Below, piece by piece: positions 26,906 to 36,053 of a DNA stretch of 64,000 bases (position 1 is its first letter; the number at the start of each line of letters is the position of its first letter). This stretch comes from Pedobacter sp. ok626 (GTDB lineage Bacteria > Bacteroidota > Bacteroidia > Sphingobacteriales > Sphingobacteriaceae): NCBI RefSeq assembly GCF_900100435.1, contig NZ_FNEX01000021.1, forward strand, positions 62,001-126,000, read 5' to 3'. Under the pieces are notes generated by a model, which saw only the letters and a program-made list of their open reading frames with translations, was not told the origin of the DNA and did not search any database. The translations under genes were made by a program, and so were the position numbers.

Positions 26906-28627
26906 TTAAGCGAACCAGGCCGTTACATCTTCTTTCGAAGGCATGGTTAATTCCAGTTTCAACTTTTTACGCATTCCGCCCAAATCATTAAATACTTTGT
27001 TGGGATTTGCAGCTTTCAGTTCTTCTATCGTATTGATATTCATCTTTCTGATCACCTGAACCCACTCGGCAGGAATACCAGCGTTTACGAAATCTTCATC
27101 AGTAGTTACTTTAGCTTTCTTCTCTGGTCTCATCTGAGGGAAGAACAATACTTCTTGTATGGTCGATTGATTAGTCATTAACATCACCAAACGGTCTATA
27201 CCAATACCTAAACCTGAAGTAGGAGGCATACCATATTCCAATGCACGAATAAAATCCTCATCCATTGCCATTGCTTCATCGTCACCTCTTTCTGCAAGTT
27301 TCAACTGATCTACCAGGCGTTCTTTCTGGTCAATCGGATCGTTGAGCTCAGAATAGGCATTTCCAATTTCTTTACCCATTACAAACAACTCAAAACGCTC
27401 TACTAAACCTTCTTTGCTTCTGTGTTTTTTAGCAAGTGGAGTCATTTCAATCGGATAATCTGTAATGTATGTTGGCTGGATTAGATTGGCTTCAACTTTT
27501 TCACTGAAAATTTCATCAACAAGCTTTCCTTTGCCCATAGTGGCATCGATTTCGATGTTCAGGCTTTTGCATGTCGCTTGAAGTTCTTCCTCTGTCATGT
27601 TCGATACATCAATACCCGTGTATTTTTGGATCGATTCGTACATGGTCAGTTTTTCATAAGGACCTTCAAAATTGATTTCATGCTCACCAACTTTTACAAC
27701 AGATTTTCCGTGGATAGCTAGAGCTACTTTTTCCAGACATTCCTCTACCATAGTCATCATCCAGATATAGTCTTTATAGGCTACATAGATTTCCATAGAA
27801 GTAAACTCAGGGTTATGGGTTCTATCCATTCCTTCATTTCTAAACATCTTTCCGAACTCATAAACACCATCAAAGCCAGCAACGATTAGTCTTTTTAAGT
27901 ATAATTCGTTAGCTATGCGTAGGTAAAGTGGCATATCCAGTGTATTGTGATGCGTAGCGAAAGGGCGTGCAGCAGCACCACCATGGATAGGCTGAAGAAT
28001 TGGGGTTTCTACTTCCATCCATCCCTGGCTATCGAAATAATTACGCATGGTGTTGATCACCTTAGAGCGGTTGATGAAGATTTGTTTAAATTCCGGATTA
28101 ACAGTAAGATCTACATAACGCTGTCTGTAACGAAGTTCTGGGTTGGTAAAACCATCATAAACATTTCCCTCATCGTCGCGTTTTACAATTGGTAAAGGAC
28201 GTAATGATTTAGACAATACGGTGAATTGGGTGACATGTACGGAGATTTCTCCTGTTTGAGTAGTAAAAACGTAGCCTTGTACACCAATAAAGTCGCCAAT
28301 GTCTAATAGTTTTTTGAAAACAGTATTGTAAAGGGTCTTATCTTCTCCGGGACAAATTTCATCTCTTTTAAAATAAACTTGTATGCGGCCAGTTGAATCT
28401 TGTAACTCTGCAAAAGACGCTGCACCCATGATGTTTCTTCCCATAATACGGCCAGCTATGCTGATATTCTTATAGGCAGTTTTATCCCGTTCGTAGTTCG
28501 CTAATATGTCTGCAGCATTGGCATTGATTTCAAATGCTTCGGCAGGGTAGGGATTGATCCCAAGCTCACGTAATTGGCTTAACGAATTACGGCGCAATAC
28601 TTCTAGTTCTGATAGTCCTGTACTCAT
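26906..28627 (-). CDS. lysS: Lysyl-tRNA synthetase, class II
   Basis: A 573-residue class II enzyme. The N-terminal OB-fold anticodon-binding domain is about residues 50-150 (ISIAGRIMGRNIMGAASFAE). The catalytic core has motif 2 FRNEGMDRTHNPEFTSMEIY and motif 3 GLGIGIDRLVMLM. The C-terminal ~70 residues beyond motif 3 form an extension (NAGIPAEWVQVIRKMNINTI) seen in Bacteroidetes enzymes, perhaps a helix-hairpin-helix-like add-on. A -7 box TATTTTTG reads at 28694-28687 on the minus strand. Confidence 0.98.
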   Translation of the reverse strand: MSTGLSELEVLRRNSLSQLRELGINPYPAEAFEINANAADILANYERDKTAYKNISIAGRIMGRNIMGAASFAELQDSTGRIQVYFKRDEICPGEDKTLYNTVFKKLLDIGDFIGVQGYVFTTQTGEISVHVTQFTVLSKSLRPLPIVKRDDEGNVYDGFTNPELRYRQRYVDLTVNPEFKQIFINRSKVINTMRNYFDSQGWMEVETPILQPIHGGAAARPFATHHNTLDMPLYLRIANELYLKRLIVAGFDGVYEFGKMFRNEGMDRTHNPEFTSMEIYVAYKDYIWMMTMVEECLEKVALAIHGKSVVKVGEHEINFEGPYEKLTMYESIQKYTGIDVSNMTEEELQATCKSLNIEIDATMGKGKLVDEIFSEKVEANLIQPTYITDYPIEMTPLAKKHRSKEGLVERFELFVMGKEIGNAYSELNDPIDQKERLVDQLKLAERGDDEAMAMDEDFIRALEYGMPPTSGLGIGIDRLVMLMTNQSTIQEVLFFPQMRPEKKAKVTTDEDFVNAGIPAEWVQVIRKMNINTIEELKAANPNKVFNDLGGMRKKLKLELTMPSKEDVTAWFA

Positions 28628-28755
28628 ATATTTTTTGTATCTGGCATCAAGCCTGATAGCTTATTTTTTAAAAAATTAAAATTAGGCAAAAATAGGGATT
28701 TACCTTAGTTCTTTATGTCGATTGGAATAAGAAACGTAAAATATTTTAAACCTAC

Positions 28756-30669
28756 TTAATCTGCATCAACAGCCTCTGTATACATTTCATTGATAGGTCC
28801 GGCATATCTTGCCTCAATGATTTTACGTTTTGGTTTTAAGGTTGGCGTAATTTCACCCTCTTCAAGACTAAAAGGATTTCGTTTAACCATGAAGTTTTTA
28901 ATGCGCTCAAACTTGGCCAGTTCATTGGAAAGCTTCCTGATATCCTGCCCAATCCAGTCGAGGATTTCTTTTTCAAAGATAAATGTTTCTGGTTTCAAGA
29001 AGAACGATTCAGGTAGTTTGAATGCTTCCTGTAGGTTTTCTTTATTCGGGATGATGATTGCGGTTAAGTATTCACGCTTATCACCAATTAGAAAAACCTG
29101 ATCTATTTTGAGGCTTTTCATATAAATATTCTCTACCGGAGTAGGATAAACATTCTTGCCATAGGCATTTACAATCATGTTTTTTAAGCGATCTGTGATT
29201 TGCAGGTTTCCTTTGTAAAAGCGTCCGATATCACCCGTATGGAACCAGTTGTCTTTATCAATGGCCTCTGCAGTTTCGGCAGGCTTATTAAAGTATCCTT
29301 TCATTACGCAATGCCCTCTGACAATAATTTCACCCTCTTCACATTCAAAATCCTCCTGAAAGCTTTCATGGGTTTGAATGCTGATCATTTGCTTAGATTC
29401 CACATTCTGAATGGCGATTTCAATCCCTGGAATTACTCTTCCAACGGTACCATATATTTGTCTGTGAAACTCTGTAACCGCCATCACCGGTGATGTTTCC
29501 GTTAAGCCGAAACCTTCCAATATTTTAATGCCCAGGTTCCCGAAAAATTCACCTACGTTTTTAGGTAGTGCGGCTCCGCCGGATATCATGAACTTTAATC
29601 TGCCACCGGTTTTTTCTTTTATTTTGCTAAAAACCAGTTTTTCTGCCAATGCTTTTTTTGCACTGAGTATCATTCCAGGATTTTTACCTGCTTCTTTGAT
29701 TCTTCTATATTCCTGACCTATTTCTAGTGCCCAAAGGAATATTTTGGCTTTTAGGCCGCCGCCTGCAGTACCACTTTTAATGGCTTTGTCGTGGATCTTT
29801 TCTAAAAGTCTAGGTACACAACTCATTACTGTTGGTCTAACCTCAGCCATGTTTTTAGCCAGGAGTTCCAAACTTTGCGCATAAGCGATTTTACAGCCTT
29901 GTGCACAACAAACATGATAGGTTGCGGTGCGTTCAAATACGTGTGATAAAGGTAAAAAGGAAAGAAAAGTTTCTGTCTCGTCTATCACTGGTATTTGCTG
30001 TAGGCAAACTTTTACATTTTCTACAAAGTTACTATGGGTTAGCATTACGCCCTTTGGAGTTCCGGTAGTGCCAGAAGTATAGATTAAGGAAGAAACGTCG
30101 GCAGGACGCACAGTACTGCGGATTTTTCCGATTGCTTCAAGCTGGTCTACATCTAGTTTACCTACGGTAGCAAGTATCTCCTCAAAGCTGATCACCTGAG
30201 CTTTTAAATCTTCAGGTATAGCAACTTTAATATATTCTGGAAAAGCAGGTATAATGTATTCCAGATGTCTGCAATTATCTGCTATTTTGAGTATCTTTTT
30301 ATAGAGAAATGTATTCCCGATCAGGATGGCCCGCATCCCCGAATCGTTTACGATATAAGCAACTTCTTGTTCAGATAGGGTCGGGTAAATAGATACATTT
30401 ATAGCACCTATTTGTTGAATTCCCTGATCGTAATAAACATATTCAGGTGAATTCTCGATCATTAAGCCCATTCTGTCACCTTTGGTAATGCCCTTTGCGA
30501 GGAAAAACGAGGAGACGGCATCAGCACAATCCAGGGTATGTTTATAAGAAATTTCTTCCCATTCTGCATTCTTTTTGTGAATGAGGAAGGTTTCTTCCGG
30601 TTTGTGAATGTTTGCGACTACGTTTCTCAGTAAAGTTGGGATCGTAGAGTGCTCATTAAATAATTCCAT
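28756..30669 (-). CDS. Long-chain acyl-CoA synthetase (AMP-forming)
   Basis: A 637-residue ANL-superfamily enzyme of the FAA1/FadD15 type that activates long-chain fatty acids to acyl-CoA. P-loop SSLIYTSGTTGTPKGVMLTH, then LSFLPLSHVFERTATYHVCC, the LEGFGLTETSPVMAV motif, and HTGDIGRF with the hinge ITDRLKNMIVNAYGKNVYPT. Full length. It is monocistronic, bounded upstream by the isc operon terminator, and probably soluble or peripheral to the inner membrane. Confidence 0.95.
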   Translation of the reverse strand: MELFNEHSTIPTLLRNVVANIHKPEETFLIHKKNAEWEEISYKHTLDCADAVSSFFLAKGITKGDRMGLMIENSPEYVYYDQGIQQIGAINVSIYPTLSEQEVAYIVNDSGMRAILIGNTFLYKKILKIADNCRHLEYIIPAFPEYIKVAIPEDLKAQVISFEEILATVGKLDVDQLEAIGKIRSTVRPADVSSLIYTSGTTGTPKGVMLTHSNFVENVKVCLQQIPVIDETETFLSFLPLSHVFERTATYHVCCAQGCKIAYAQSLELLAKNMAEVRPTVMSCVPRLLEKIHDKAIKSGTAGGGLKAKIFLWALEIGQEYRRIKEAGKNPGMILSAKKALAEKLVFSKIKEKTGGRLKFMISGGAALPKNVGEFFGNLGIKILEGFGLTETSPVMAVTEFHRQIYGTVGRVIPGIEIAIQNVESKQMISIQTHESFQEDFECEEGEIIVRGHCVMKGYFNKPAETAEAIDKDNWFHTGDIGRFYKGNLQITDRLKNMIVNAYGKNVYPTPVENIYMKSLKIDQVFLIGDKREYLTAIIIPNKENLQEAFKLPESFFLKPETFIFEKEILDWIGQDIRKLSNELAKFERIKNFMVKRNPFSLEEGEITPTLKPKRKIIEARYAGPINEMYTEAVDAD

Positions 30670-30695
30670 TGGTAAAGGTTTGGGTGCTCATAAAA

Positions 30696-30729
30696 ATAGG
30701 CCGGTACAGAATAAACTGTGCCGGCCTAT
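30696..30729. terminator. Terminator of the isc operon
   Basis: GC-rich inverted repeat ataggccggtacag / ctgtgccggcctat with a 6-nt loop; the minus strand continues into TTTTTA. It lies 20 bp beyond the iscA stop. Confidence 0.8.
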
Positions 30730-30749
30730 GTAAATATAATAATTGTATT

Positions 30750-31076
30750 TTAAACGGAGAAACTCTCGCCGCAACCGCAGGAGCGACTTGCGTTGGGATT
30801 ATTAAAATTAAATCCTTTTCCATTTAAACCATCAGAAAAATCAAGCTCAGTTCCTGCCAAATAAAGGAAGGATTTCATGTCTAGTGCAATTCTGATGCCT
30901 CTATCTTCAAAAAACTGATCTCCAGAATTTTCCTCGTTATCAAAGTCGAGATTGTAGGATAATCCTGAACATCCTCCTCCTTTAACAGAAACACGCAAAA
31001 AATAGCTGGAATCCATGTTCGACTCTTGCATGAGCTGGTCGATTTTGCTTTTTGCTTTATCAGTGATCGTAATCAT
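30750..31076 (-). CDS. iscA: Iron-sulfur cluster assembly A-type carrier
   Basis: A 108-residue A-type carrier (IscA/SufA/ErpA family). The three cluster-binding cysteines are in GGGCSGLSYNLDF and SRSCGCGESF. It follows iscS and iscU on the same strand with gaps of 58 and 68 bp, so it is the third gene of the operon. It may deliver clusters from IscU to targets; which of IscA, SufA or ErpA is the best name cannot be told from sequence alone. Confidence 0.93.
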   Translation of the reverse strand: MITITDKAKSKIDQLMQESNMDSSYFLRVSVKGGGCSGLSYNLDFDNEENSGDQFFEDRGIRIALDMKSFLYLAGTELDFSDGLNGKGFNFNNPNASRSCGCGESFSV

Positions 31077-31144
31077 TTTCTTAGAGATTTATTTGAAATG
31101 TTAGATAGGAAACCAGATGTCTCCAACCTTAGATTTCAATCTAA

Positions 31145-31558
31145 TTAATGGTGTGACTTAGGCATTTCAATTGGCTCCATGCCATTTTTAACACGGTAGT
31201 CGTTGATTGCAGATTTAATTGCGTCTTCTGCCAATACTGAACAGTGGATTTTTACCGGAGGTAAAGCTAATTCTTCAACGATATCCATATTGTCTATTGT
31301 TAAAGCCTCATCAATACTTTTACCTTTTAACCATTCAGTAGCTAACGACGAAGATGCAATTGCTGATCCACAACCAAATGTTTTGAATTTAGCATCTGTA
31401 ATCATGTTGTTTTCATCAACTTCGATTTGCAAACGCATTACATCACCACATTCAGGTGCGCCAACAAGGCCTGTACCTACTGATTTGCTGTCTTTATTTA
31501 AAGTACCAACGTTTCTTGGATTGGTATAATGCTCTATAACTTTTTCTGAGTATGCCAT
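31145..31558 (-). CDS. iscU: Iron-sulfur cluster scaffold protein
   Basis: A 137-residue IscU: VGTGLVGAPECGDVMRLQIE, KTFGCGSAIASSSLATEWLK and LPPVKIHCSVLAEDAIKSAI hold the three conserved cluster-ligand cysteines, and LPPVKIHC is the chaperone contact site. Second gene of iscS-iscU-iscA. HscA/HscB and ferredoxin genes are not adjacent. Confidence 0.97.
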   Translation of the reverse strand: MAYSEKVIEHYTNPRNVGTLNKDSKSVGTGLVGAPECGDVMRLQIEVDENNMITDAKFKTFGCGSAIASSSLATEWLKGKSIDEALTIDNMDIVEELALPPVKIHCSVLAEDAIKSAINDYRVKNGMEPIEMPKSHH

Positions 31559-31616
31559 TTTGTTTTCTTCTTAAACCTTTATATCAGGGTTAGTATAATA
31601 TTTATTGGTGTACAGA

Positions 31617-32828
31617 TTAGTGTTCTGCCCACTCAATTTTGCTTAAATCAATACCTTCTTTAAACATTTCCCAAAGTGGAGAAAGGTCTCTCAGGTGATT
31701 TACCGCTTTCTTAGTGTTCTCAATTGCGTAATCTATTTCTTCTTCGGTAGTAAAACGACCTAATCCGTAACGGATAGAAGAGTGTGCAAGATCATCCGAT
31801 AAACCAAGACTTTTTAATACATAAGAAGGCTCTAATGAAGCAGAAGTACAGGCTGAACCTGATGATACTGCTAAATCTTTCATTGCCATCATTAAGCCTT
31901 CACCTTCAACATATTTGAAAGAGATGTTGGCTACATGCGGTAAGCGATGCTGTGTATTCCCATTTACATAGCTTTCCTCAAGCTGAGTAAGTGCATTTTC
32001 TAGTTTATCTCTTAAAGCAGATAAGCGTTTAGCTTCTTCATCCATTTCTAAGCGGCACAATTCGCAAGCTTTTCCTAAACCTACAATACCTGGTACATTT
32101 AAGGTACCAGAACGCATACCACGCTCATGACCACCACCATCGATTTGTGCAGTTACCTTAACTCTTGGGTTTTTACGACGTACATATAATACACCAACAC
32201 CCTTAGGTCCGTACATTTTATGTGCGGAGAAAGCCATTAAGTCAATTCCATCAGCATTTACATCTACAGGTATTTTACCTACAGCTTGTGTTGCATCAGT
32301 CATAAACAATGCACCAAATTTGTGTGCAATAGCAGCTATTTCTTTTACTGGTTGAATAACACCAATTTCGTTGTTTCCATACATGATGGTAACCAGGATA
32401 GTTTGCTCTGTCATGGCAGCTTCAAGCTCCTGAAGATCAATTAATCCATCCTCTTTTACTTTTAGATAAGTAACTTTGGCACCTAATTTCTCTAAATGTT
32501 TACAGGTATCTAAAACTGCTTTATGCTCTGTTGTAGCGGTAATGATGTGATTACCTTTCTCCTGGTACATTTCGAATACACCTTTAATGCCTAAGTTGTC
32601 CGCCTCTGTAGCGCCTGAAGTAAAGATCACCTCTTTTTCAGTACAGCCAATCAATTTAGCAACTTGTTCGCGGGCGTAGTCAACACCTTCTTCAGCAACC
32701 CATCCAAATGCGTGGTTACGACTTGCAGCGTTACCGAATTTGTTGGTGAAATAGGGCAACATCGCTTCCAGCACTCTAGGATCAAGAGGCGTAGTTGCGT
32801 TATTATCTAAGTAAATAGGAAGTTCCAT
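31617..32828 (-). CDS. iscS: Cysteine desulfurase
   Basis: A 403-residue PLP enzyme (class V aminotransferase fold, IscS group) that supplies sulfur for Fe-S clusters and tRNA thiolation. YLDNNATTPLDPRVLEAMLP at the N-terminus, the PLP-binding Lys in MAFSAHKMYGPKGVGVLYV, and the persulfide Cys in SSGSACTSASLEPSYVL (around residue 326). It heads the iscSUA operon behind a clear promoter. Confidence 0.97.
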   Translation of the reverse strand: MELPIYLDNNATTPLDPRVLEAMLPYFTNKFGNAASRNHAFGWVAEEGVDYAREQVAKLIGCTEKEVIFTSGATEADNLGIKGVFEMYQEKGNHIITATTEHKAVLDTCKHLEKLGAKVTYLKVKEDGLIDLQELEAAMTEQTILVTIMYGNNEIGVIQPVKEIAAIAHKFGALFMTDATQAVGKIPVDVNADGIDLMAFSAHKMYGPKGVGVLYVRRKNPRVKVTAQIDGGGHERGMRSGTLNVPGIVGLGKACELCRLEMDEEAKRLSALRDKLENALTQLEESYVNGNTQHRLPHVANISFKYVEGEGLMMAMKDLAVSSGSACTSASLEPSYVLKSLGLSDDLAHSSIRYGLGRFTTEEEIDYAIENTKKAVNHLRDLSPLWEMFKEGIDLSKIEWAEH

Positions 32829-32854
32829 TGTATATATTTGTTCTTATTAATAGA

Positions 32855-32882
32855 CAAAGGTACGAAAAAAGATTGCCAACAA
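32855..32882 (-). promoter_or_regulatory. Promoter of the isc operon
   Basis: On the minus strand TTG (32882-32880), 17-nt spacer, TACCTTTG (32862-32855), 26 nt before the iscS ATG. No IscR-like operator is evident. Confidence 0.65.
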
Positions 32883-32952
32883 TTATAAATAATAGCTATG
32901 ACCGTATAGTTAAAACATGCATTTTTACATTTTTTTAACGGTTCTGATAGAT

Positions 32953-33357
32953 ATGAATAGAATAGAGCATATAGGTATTGCGGTTAAAGACATGGATGTT
33001 TCCTGTTCGCTATACGAACGTTTGTTGGGGACCTCTTGTTATAAAAAGGAAGAAGTACGGTCTGAGGGGGTGAATACAGCCTTTTTTAAGACAGGTGTTA
33101 ATAAGATTGAGTTGCTAACGGCAACTACCCCTGATAGCCCCATTGCAAAATTTCTGGAGAAGAAGGGAGAGGGGATTCATCACATTGCTTTTGATGTGGA
33201 TGATATTGTAGCAGAGATGGCTCGATTAAAGGCAGAGGGATTTGTGTTGTTAAATGAAGAGCCTAAGTTGGGGGCAGATAATAAATTGGTTTGTTTTGTA
33301 CACCCTAAAGGAACAAATGGTGTTTTGTTGGAGTTGTGTCAGGAGCTGAAAGGTTAG
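32953..33357 (+). CDS. mce: Methylmalonyl-CoA epimerase
   Basis: A 134-residue VOC-fold protein that interconverts (R)- and (S)-methylmalonyl-CoA. RIEHIGIAVKDMDVSCSLYE, GEGIHHIAFDVDDIVAEMAR and NGVLLELCQEL hold the His, His and Glu metal ligands. The ATG at 32953 (MNRIEHIG) fits the family start; an ATG 36 nt upstream would add an unlikely hydrophobic tail. The mutase genes are not in the window. A small unknown gene follows after 3 nt. Confidence 0.95.
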   Translation: MNRIEHIGIAVKDMDVSCSLYERLLGTSCYKKEEVRSEGVNTAFFKTGVNKIELLTATTPDSPIAKFLEKKGEGIHHIAFDVDDIVAEMARLKAEGFVLLNEEPKLGADNKLVCFVHPKGTNGVLLELCQELKG

Positions 33358-33360
33358 GTT

Positions 33361-33648
33361 ATGGATGATTTTAAATCGTTAAGTAAGATAGTGAATACGG
33401 ATTTTGAGATTGAGGATATTACTTCGGAAACTTTGTTGCGCGAGCGACTCGTTGAGGCTTTTGCTTATTTGTTGGATAATGACATTTCTAAAATGATGAA
33501 TATACTTTATCGTACGGATGTTAATGAAGAAAAACTAAAAGGACTTTTGATCAGTAATTCTAATTTACCCTCAGCAGAGGTCATTGCTGACGCTTATATC
33601 AGTAGACAAAAGGAGAAAGTAGAGACTAGAAAAAAGTATAGTCGATAA
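33361..33648 (+). CDS. Small helical protein co-transcribed with mce
   Basis: A 95-residue, mainly helical, charged protein (MDDFKSLSKIVNTDFEIEDI; LLRERLVEAFAYLLDNDISK). Start 3 nt after the mce stop, so translation is probably coupled. No family or motif is recognised; no signal or membrane segment. A role linked to methylmalonyl-CoA metabolism is only a guess from location. Confidence 0.75.
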   Translation: MDDFKSLSKIVNTDFEIEDITSETLLRERLVEAFAYLLDNDISKMMNILYRTDVNEEKLKGLLISNSNLPSAEVIADAYISRQKEKVETRKKYSR

Positions 33649-33743
33649 TTTTTCCACACATGCTTGCTATTGAGAAATAAATTATTGATATTTGCATCCT
33701 TAAAAATAAGCGACAAATAAGTATATAATAATATAATATTAAC

Positions 33744-33992
33744 ATGAAAAAAGATCTGCATCCATCAAACTATAGATTTGTAGTATTTAAAGATATGTCT
33801 AACGAGTATTCTTTTTTAACTAAATCTTGTGTAGATACTAAAGAAACTATCACATGGGAAGATGGCAACGAGTATCCTTTATATAAATTAGAGATTTCTC
33901 ACACTTCTCACCCTTTCTATACAGGAAAAATGAAATTGGTTGATACTGCTGGTCGTATCGATAAATTCAAAACTCGTTACGCTAAAAAGTAA
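33744..33992 (+). CDS. rpmE2: 50S ribosomal protein L31, type B
   Basis: An 82-residue type B (zinc-independent) L31: MKKDLHPSNYRFVVFKDMSN, and SHTSHPFYTGKMKLVDTAGR toward the C-terminus. It has a single cysteine and lacks the CxxC pairs of the zinc form, which is usual for the type B paralogue. A terminator follows 24 nt downstream. A promoter-like TTGA and GATATTTG (33687-33694) precede it. Confidence 0.98.
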   Translation: MKKDLHPSNYRFVVFKDMSNEYSFLTKSCVDTKETITWEDGNEYPLYKLEISHTSHPFYTGKMKLVDTAGRIDKFKTRYAKK

Positions 33993-34016
33993 TTATACAC
34001 AAATAAGAAATTATTT

Positions 34017-34044
34017 AAGTCCCGATGCGTTTGCTTCGGGACTT
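34017..34044 (+). terminator. Terminator of rpmE2
   Basis: Inverted repeat aagtcccgatgc / gcttcgggactt (one mismatch), followed by a T-rich tract 34043-34055. Confidence 0.75.
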
Positions 34045-34056
34045 TTTTTATTTTTG
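34030..34056 (+). promoter_or_regulatory. Possible promoter overlapping the rpmE2 terminator
   Basis: TTTG (34030-34033) within the terminator loop and TATTTTTG (34049-34056) within its T-tract, spacer 15 nt, short for the consensus. The next start codon is at 34063, 6 nt after the -7-like box. Confidence 0.35.
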
Positions 34057-34062
34057 TAGCTT

Positions 34063-35238
34063 ATGATGATCAATTTATTTGATGACAATGCCTGGCAGTC
34101 CCTGCGGCCCCTATCTTTTACAAGACCAGTTGCAGATCTCCGAGTAGGAATTTTAACTATAGCCGAAAAATGGCAGAAGCATTTGACCGCTGAATGCGGT
34201 TTTGTTACTGAACCGTATCTGTCTGTAAAATATCCAGCACTTATTGGGGCTGAGTTGTATATCAATGGCTCAATATGTCCGGATGAAGCTTTGCTGGAGG
34301 CCATTTCCACACTTCAAGTTGGTGAAGCACTTCAAAGAAACGATGTCCTTATCGCTTATAAGATCAATGCGTCTGAGGTACATCGTCCTGGAATTTATAA
34401 GCAACTGCATACCAAAGCTTATCGGGGGACTTTTGTAAGGATCTTTGTTCCCGAAGATATTTTTAGATGTAATGATGTAGAGCTCAGGAGAGATTTTGAC
34501 TTGCTTACCAAGGGAAGAACCAGTGTCCAGTTAAGCGGTACCAATACTTTTTTGGGGGATGATATTTTTGCCGAAGCAGGTGCCGAAGCAGAATGTTCTA
34601 CGTTTAATAGCTTAAAAGGACCCATATATATAGGCGAAAATTCGCAGGTGTGGGAGGGATGTCATATTAGAGGTTCTTTCGCATTGTGTAACAATTCGCA
34701 GGTTAAAATGGGGGCAAAAATATACGGACAAACAACCATTGGCCCTTTTAGTCGTGTTGGTGGAGAGATCAATAATGCTGTAATCTGGGGTTATTCTTCT
34801 AAGGGGCACGAAGGCTATTTGGGCAATGCGGTGATGGGACAATGGTGTAACATTGGTGCCGATAGTAACAATTCCAATCTGAAGAATAATTATGCTCCTG
34901 TTAAATTATGGGATTATGAACTGGAGAGCTTTCGTGAAACCGGTTTGCAATTTTGCGGTTTAATTATGGCTGATCATGGTAAGTGCGGCATCAATACCAT
35001 GTTTAATACAGGTACAGTTGCCGGAGTTAGTGCCAATGTTTTTGGTGATGGCTTCCCTAGAAATTTTATCCCTGATTTTGCATGGGGTGGAGCAAGTGGC
35101 TTTGACGTGTATAATCTTCAAAAGATGTTCGAAACAGCAGATAAGGTTTACGAACGGAGAGATATGGTGTTCGACCAAACAGAAAAGGATATTTTATCAG
35201 CGATTTTCGAGATGACCAGCAAATACAGGCCCTTTTAA
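34063..35238 (+). CDS. GlmU-like sugar nucleotidyltransferase with left-handed beta helix
   Basis: A 391-residue protein in the family of putative sugar nucleotidyltransferases related to GlmU. N-terminal nucleotidyltransferase-like part (NAWQSLRPLSFTRPVADLRV) and a C-terminal hexapeptide-repeat beta helix (GPIYIGENSQVWEGCHIRGS; GNAVMGQWCNIGADSNNSNL). The GlmU pyrophosphorylase loop (LAAGxGTRM) is absent, so substrate use may differ; acyl- or nucleotide-transfer activity is inferred from fold. Next gene tpiA starts 53 bp later. Confidence 0.85.
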   Translation: MMINLFDDNAWQSLRPLSFTRPVADLRVGILTIAEKWQKHLTAECGFVTEPYLSVKYPALIGAELYINGSICPDEALLEAISTLQVGEALQRNDVLIAYKINASEVHRPGIYKQLHTKAYRGTFVRIFVPEDIFRCNDVELRRDFDLLTKGRTSVQLSGTNTFLGDDIFAEAGAEAECSTFNSLKGPIYIGENSQVWEGCHIRGSFALCNNSQVKMGAKIYGQTTIGPFSRVGGEINNAVIWGYSSKGHEGYLGNAVMGQWCNIGADSNNSNLKNNYAPVKLWDYELESFRETGLQFCGLIMADHGKCGINTMFNTGTVAGVSANVFGDGFPRNFIPDFAWGGASGFDVYNLQKMFETADKVYERRDMVFDQTEKDILSAIFEMTSKYRPF

Positions 35239-35291
35239 GTTTTTAAATCAATCAAACCAATTAATATAAAACCTAATAATAACAATACACA

Positions 35292-36053
35292 ATGAGAAAA
35301 AAAATAGTTGCAGGAAACTGGAAAATGAATCTGGATTATGCCAGTGGTATATCTTTATTTTCAGAAATCGTTAATATGGTAAGAGATGAGAAAAAGGGCG
35401 ATCAGATCGCAATTATTTGCGCTCCATATATTCATTTAAACAGCCTGGCTAAATTAGGTGGTGAAGTGGTTAAGATAGGTGCACAGAATTGTCACCAAAA
35501 CGATAGTGGAGCCTTTACAGGAGAGATTTCTGCAGGAATGATCAAGTCTGTTGGTTGTGAGTATGTGATCATAGGTCACTCAGAAAGACGTCAGTATTTT
35601 GCTGAAAGCAATGAATTGCTTGCTGAGAAAACTGTTAAGGTATTGGAAAATGGACTTACTCCAATTTTCTGTATTGGTGAAACATTAGAGGAAAGAAATA
35701 GCGACATTTATTTTGAAGTACTTAAAGCTCAATTAGAACAAGGTGTTTTTGGATTAAGCACAGCTGATTTCTCCAGAATTGTTATCGCTTATGAACCAGT
35801 TTGGGCAATTGGCACAGGTTTAACAGCTAGTTCTGAGCAAGCTCAGGAAGTCCATGCTTTCATTAGAAATGAGATTGCGAACAAGTATACTGCTGAAGTA
35901 GCCGAAAATACAACTATTTTATATGGTGGAAGTTGCAATCCGAAAAATGCTGCCGAACTTTTTGCTCAGAAAGATATAGATGGTGGTCTGATTGGTGGGG
36001 CATCACTAAAATCAAGAGATTTTGTAGACATTGTTAAAGCTTTTAATTCTTAA
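35292..36053 (+). CDS. tpiA: Triose-phosphate isomerase
   Basis: A 253-residue TIM-barrel enzyme of glycolysis. Substrate-binding Lys11 in AGNWKMN, electrophilic His in YVIIGHSERRQYF, catalytic Glu in IVIAYEPVWAIGTG, phosphate-gripping ILYGGSCNPKNAAEL and DGGLIGGASL. Complete. The last base of its TAA is the first base of prmA's ATG (TAATG), so the two are translationally coupled. Confidence 0.98.
   Translation: MRKKIVAGNWKMNLDYASGISLFSEIVNMVRDEKKGDQIAIICAPYIHLNSLAKLGGEVVKIGAQNCHQNDSGAFTGEISAGMIKSVGCEYVIIGHSERRQYFAESNELLAEKTVKVLENGLTPIFCIGETLEERNSDIYFEVLKAQLEQGVFGLSTADFSRIVIAYEPVWAIGTGLTASSEQAQEVHAFIRNEIANKYTAEVAENTTILYGGSCNPKNAAELFAQKDIDGGLIGGASLKSRDFVDIVKAFNS

Noticed and set aside
36053..36053. 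Frameshift between tpiA and prmA suggested by their overlap
   Set aside because: The 1-nt TAATG overlap is normal translational coupling; both proteins are complete with full motif sets.
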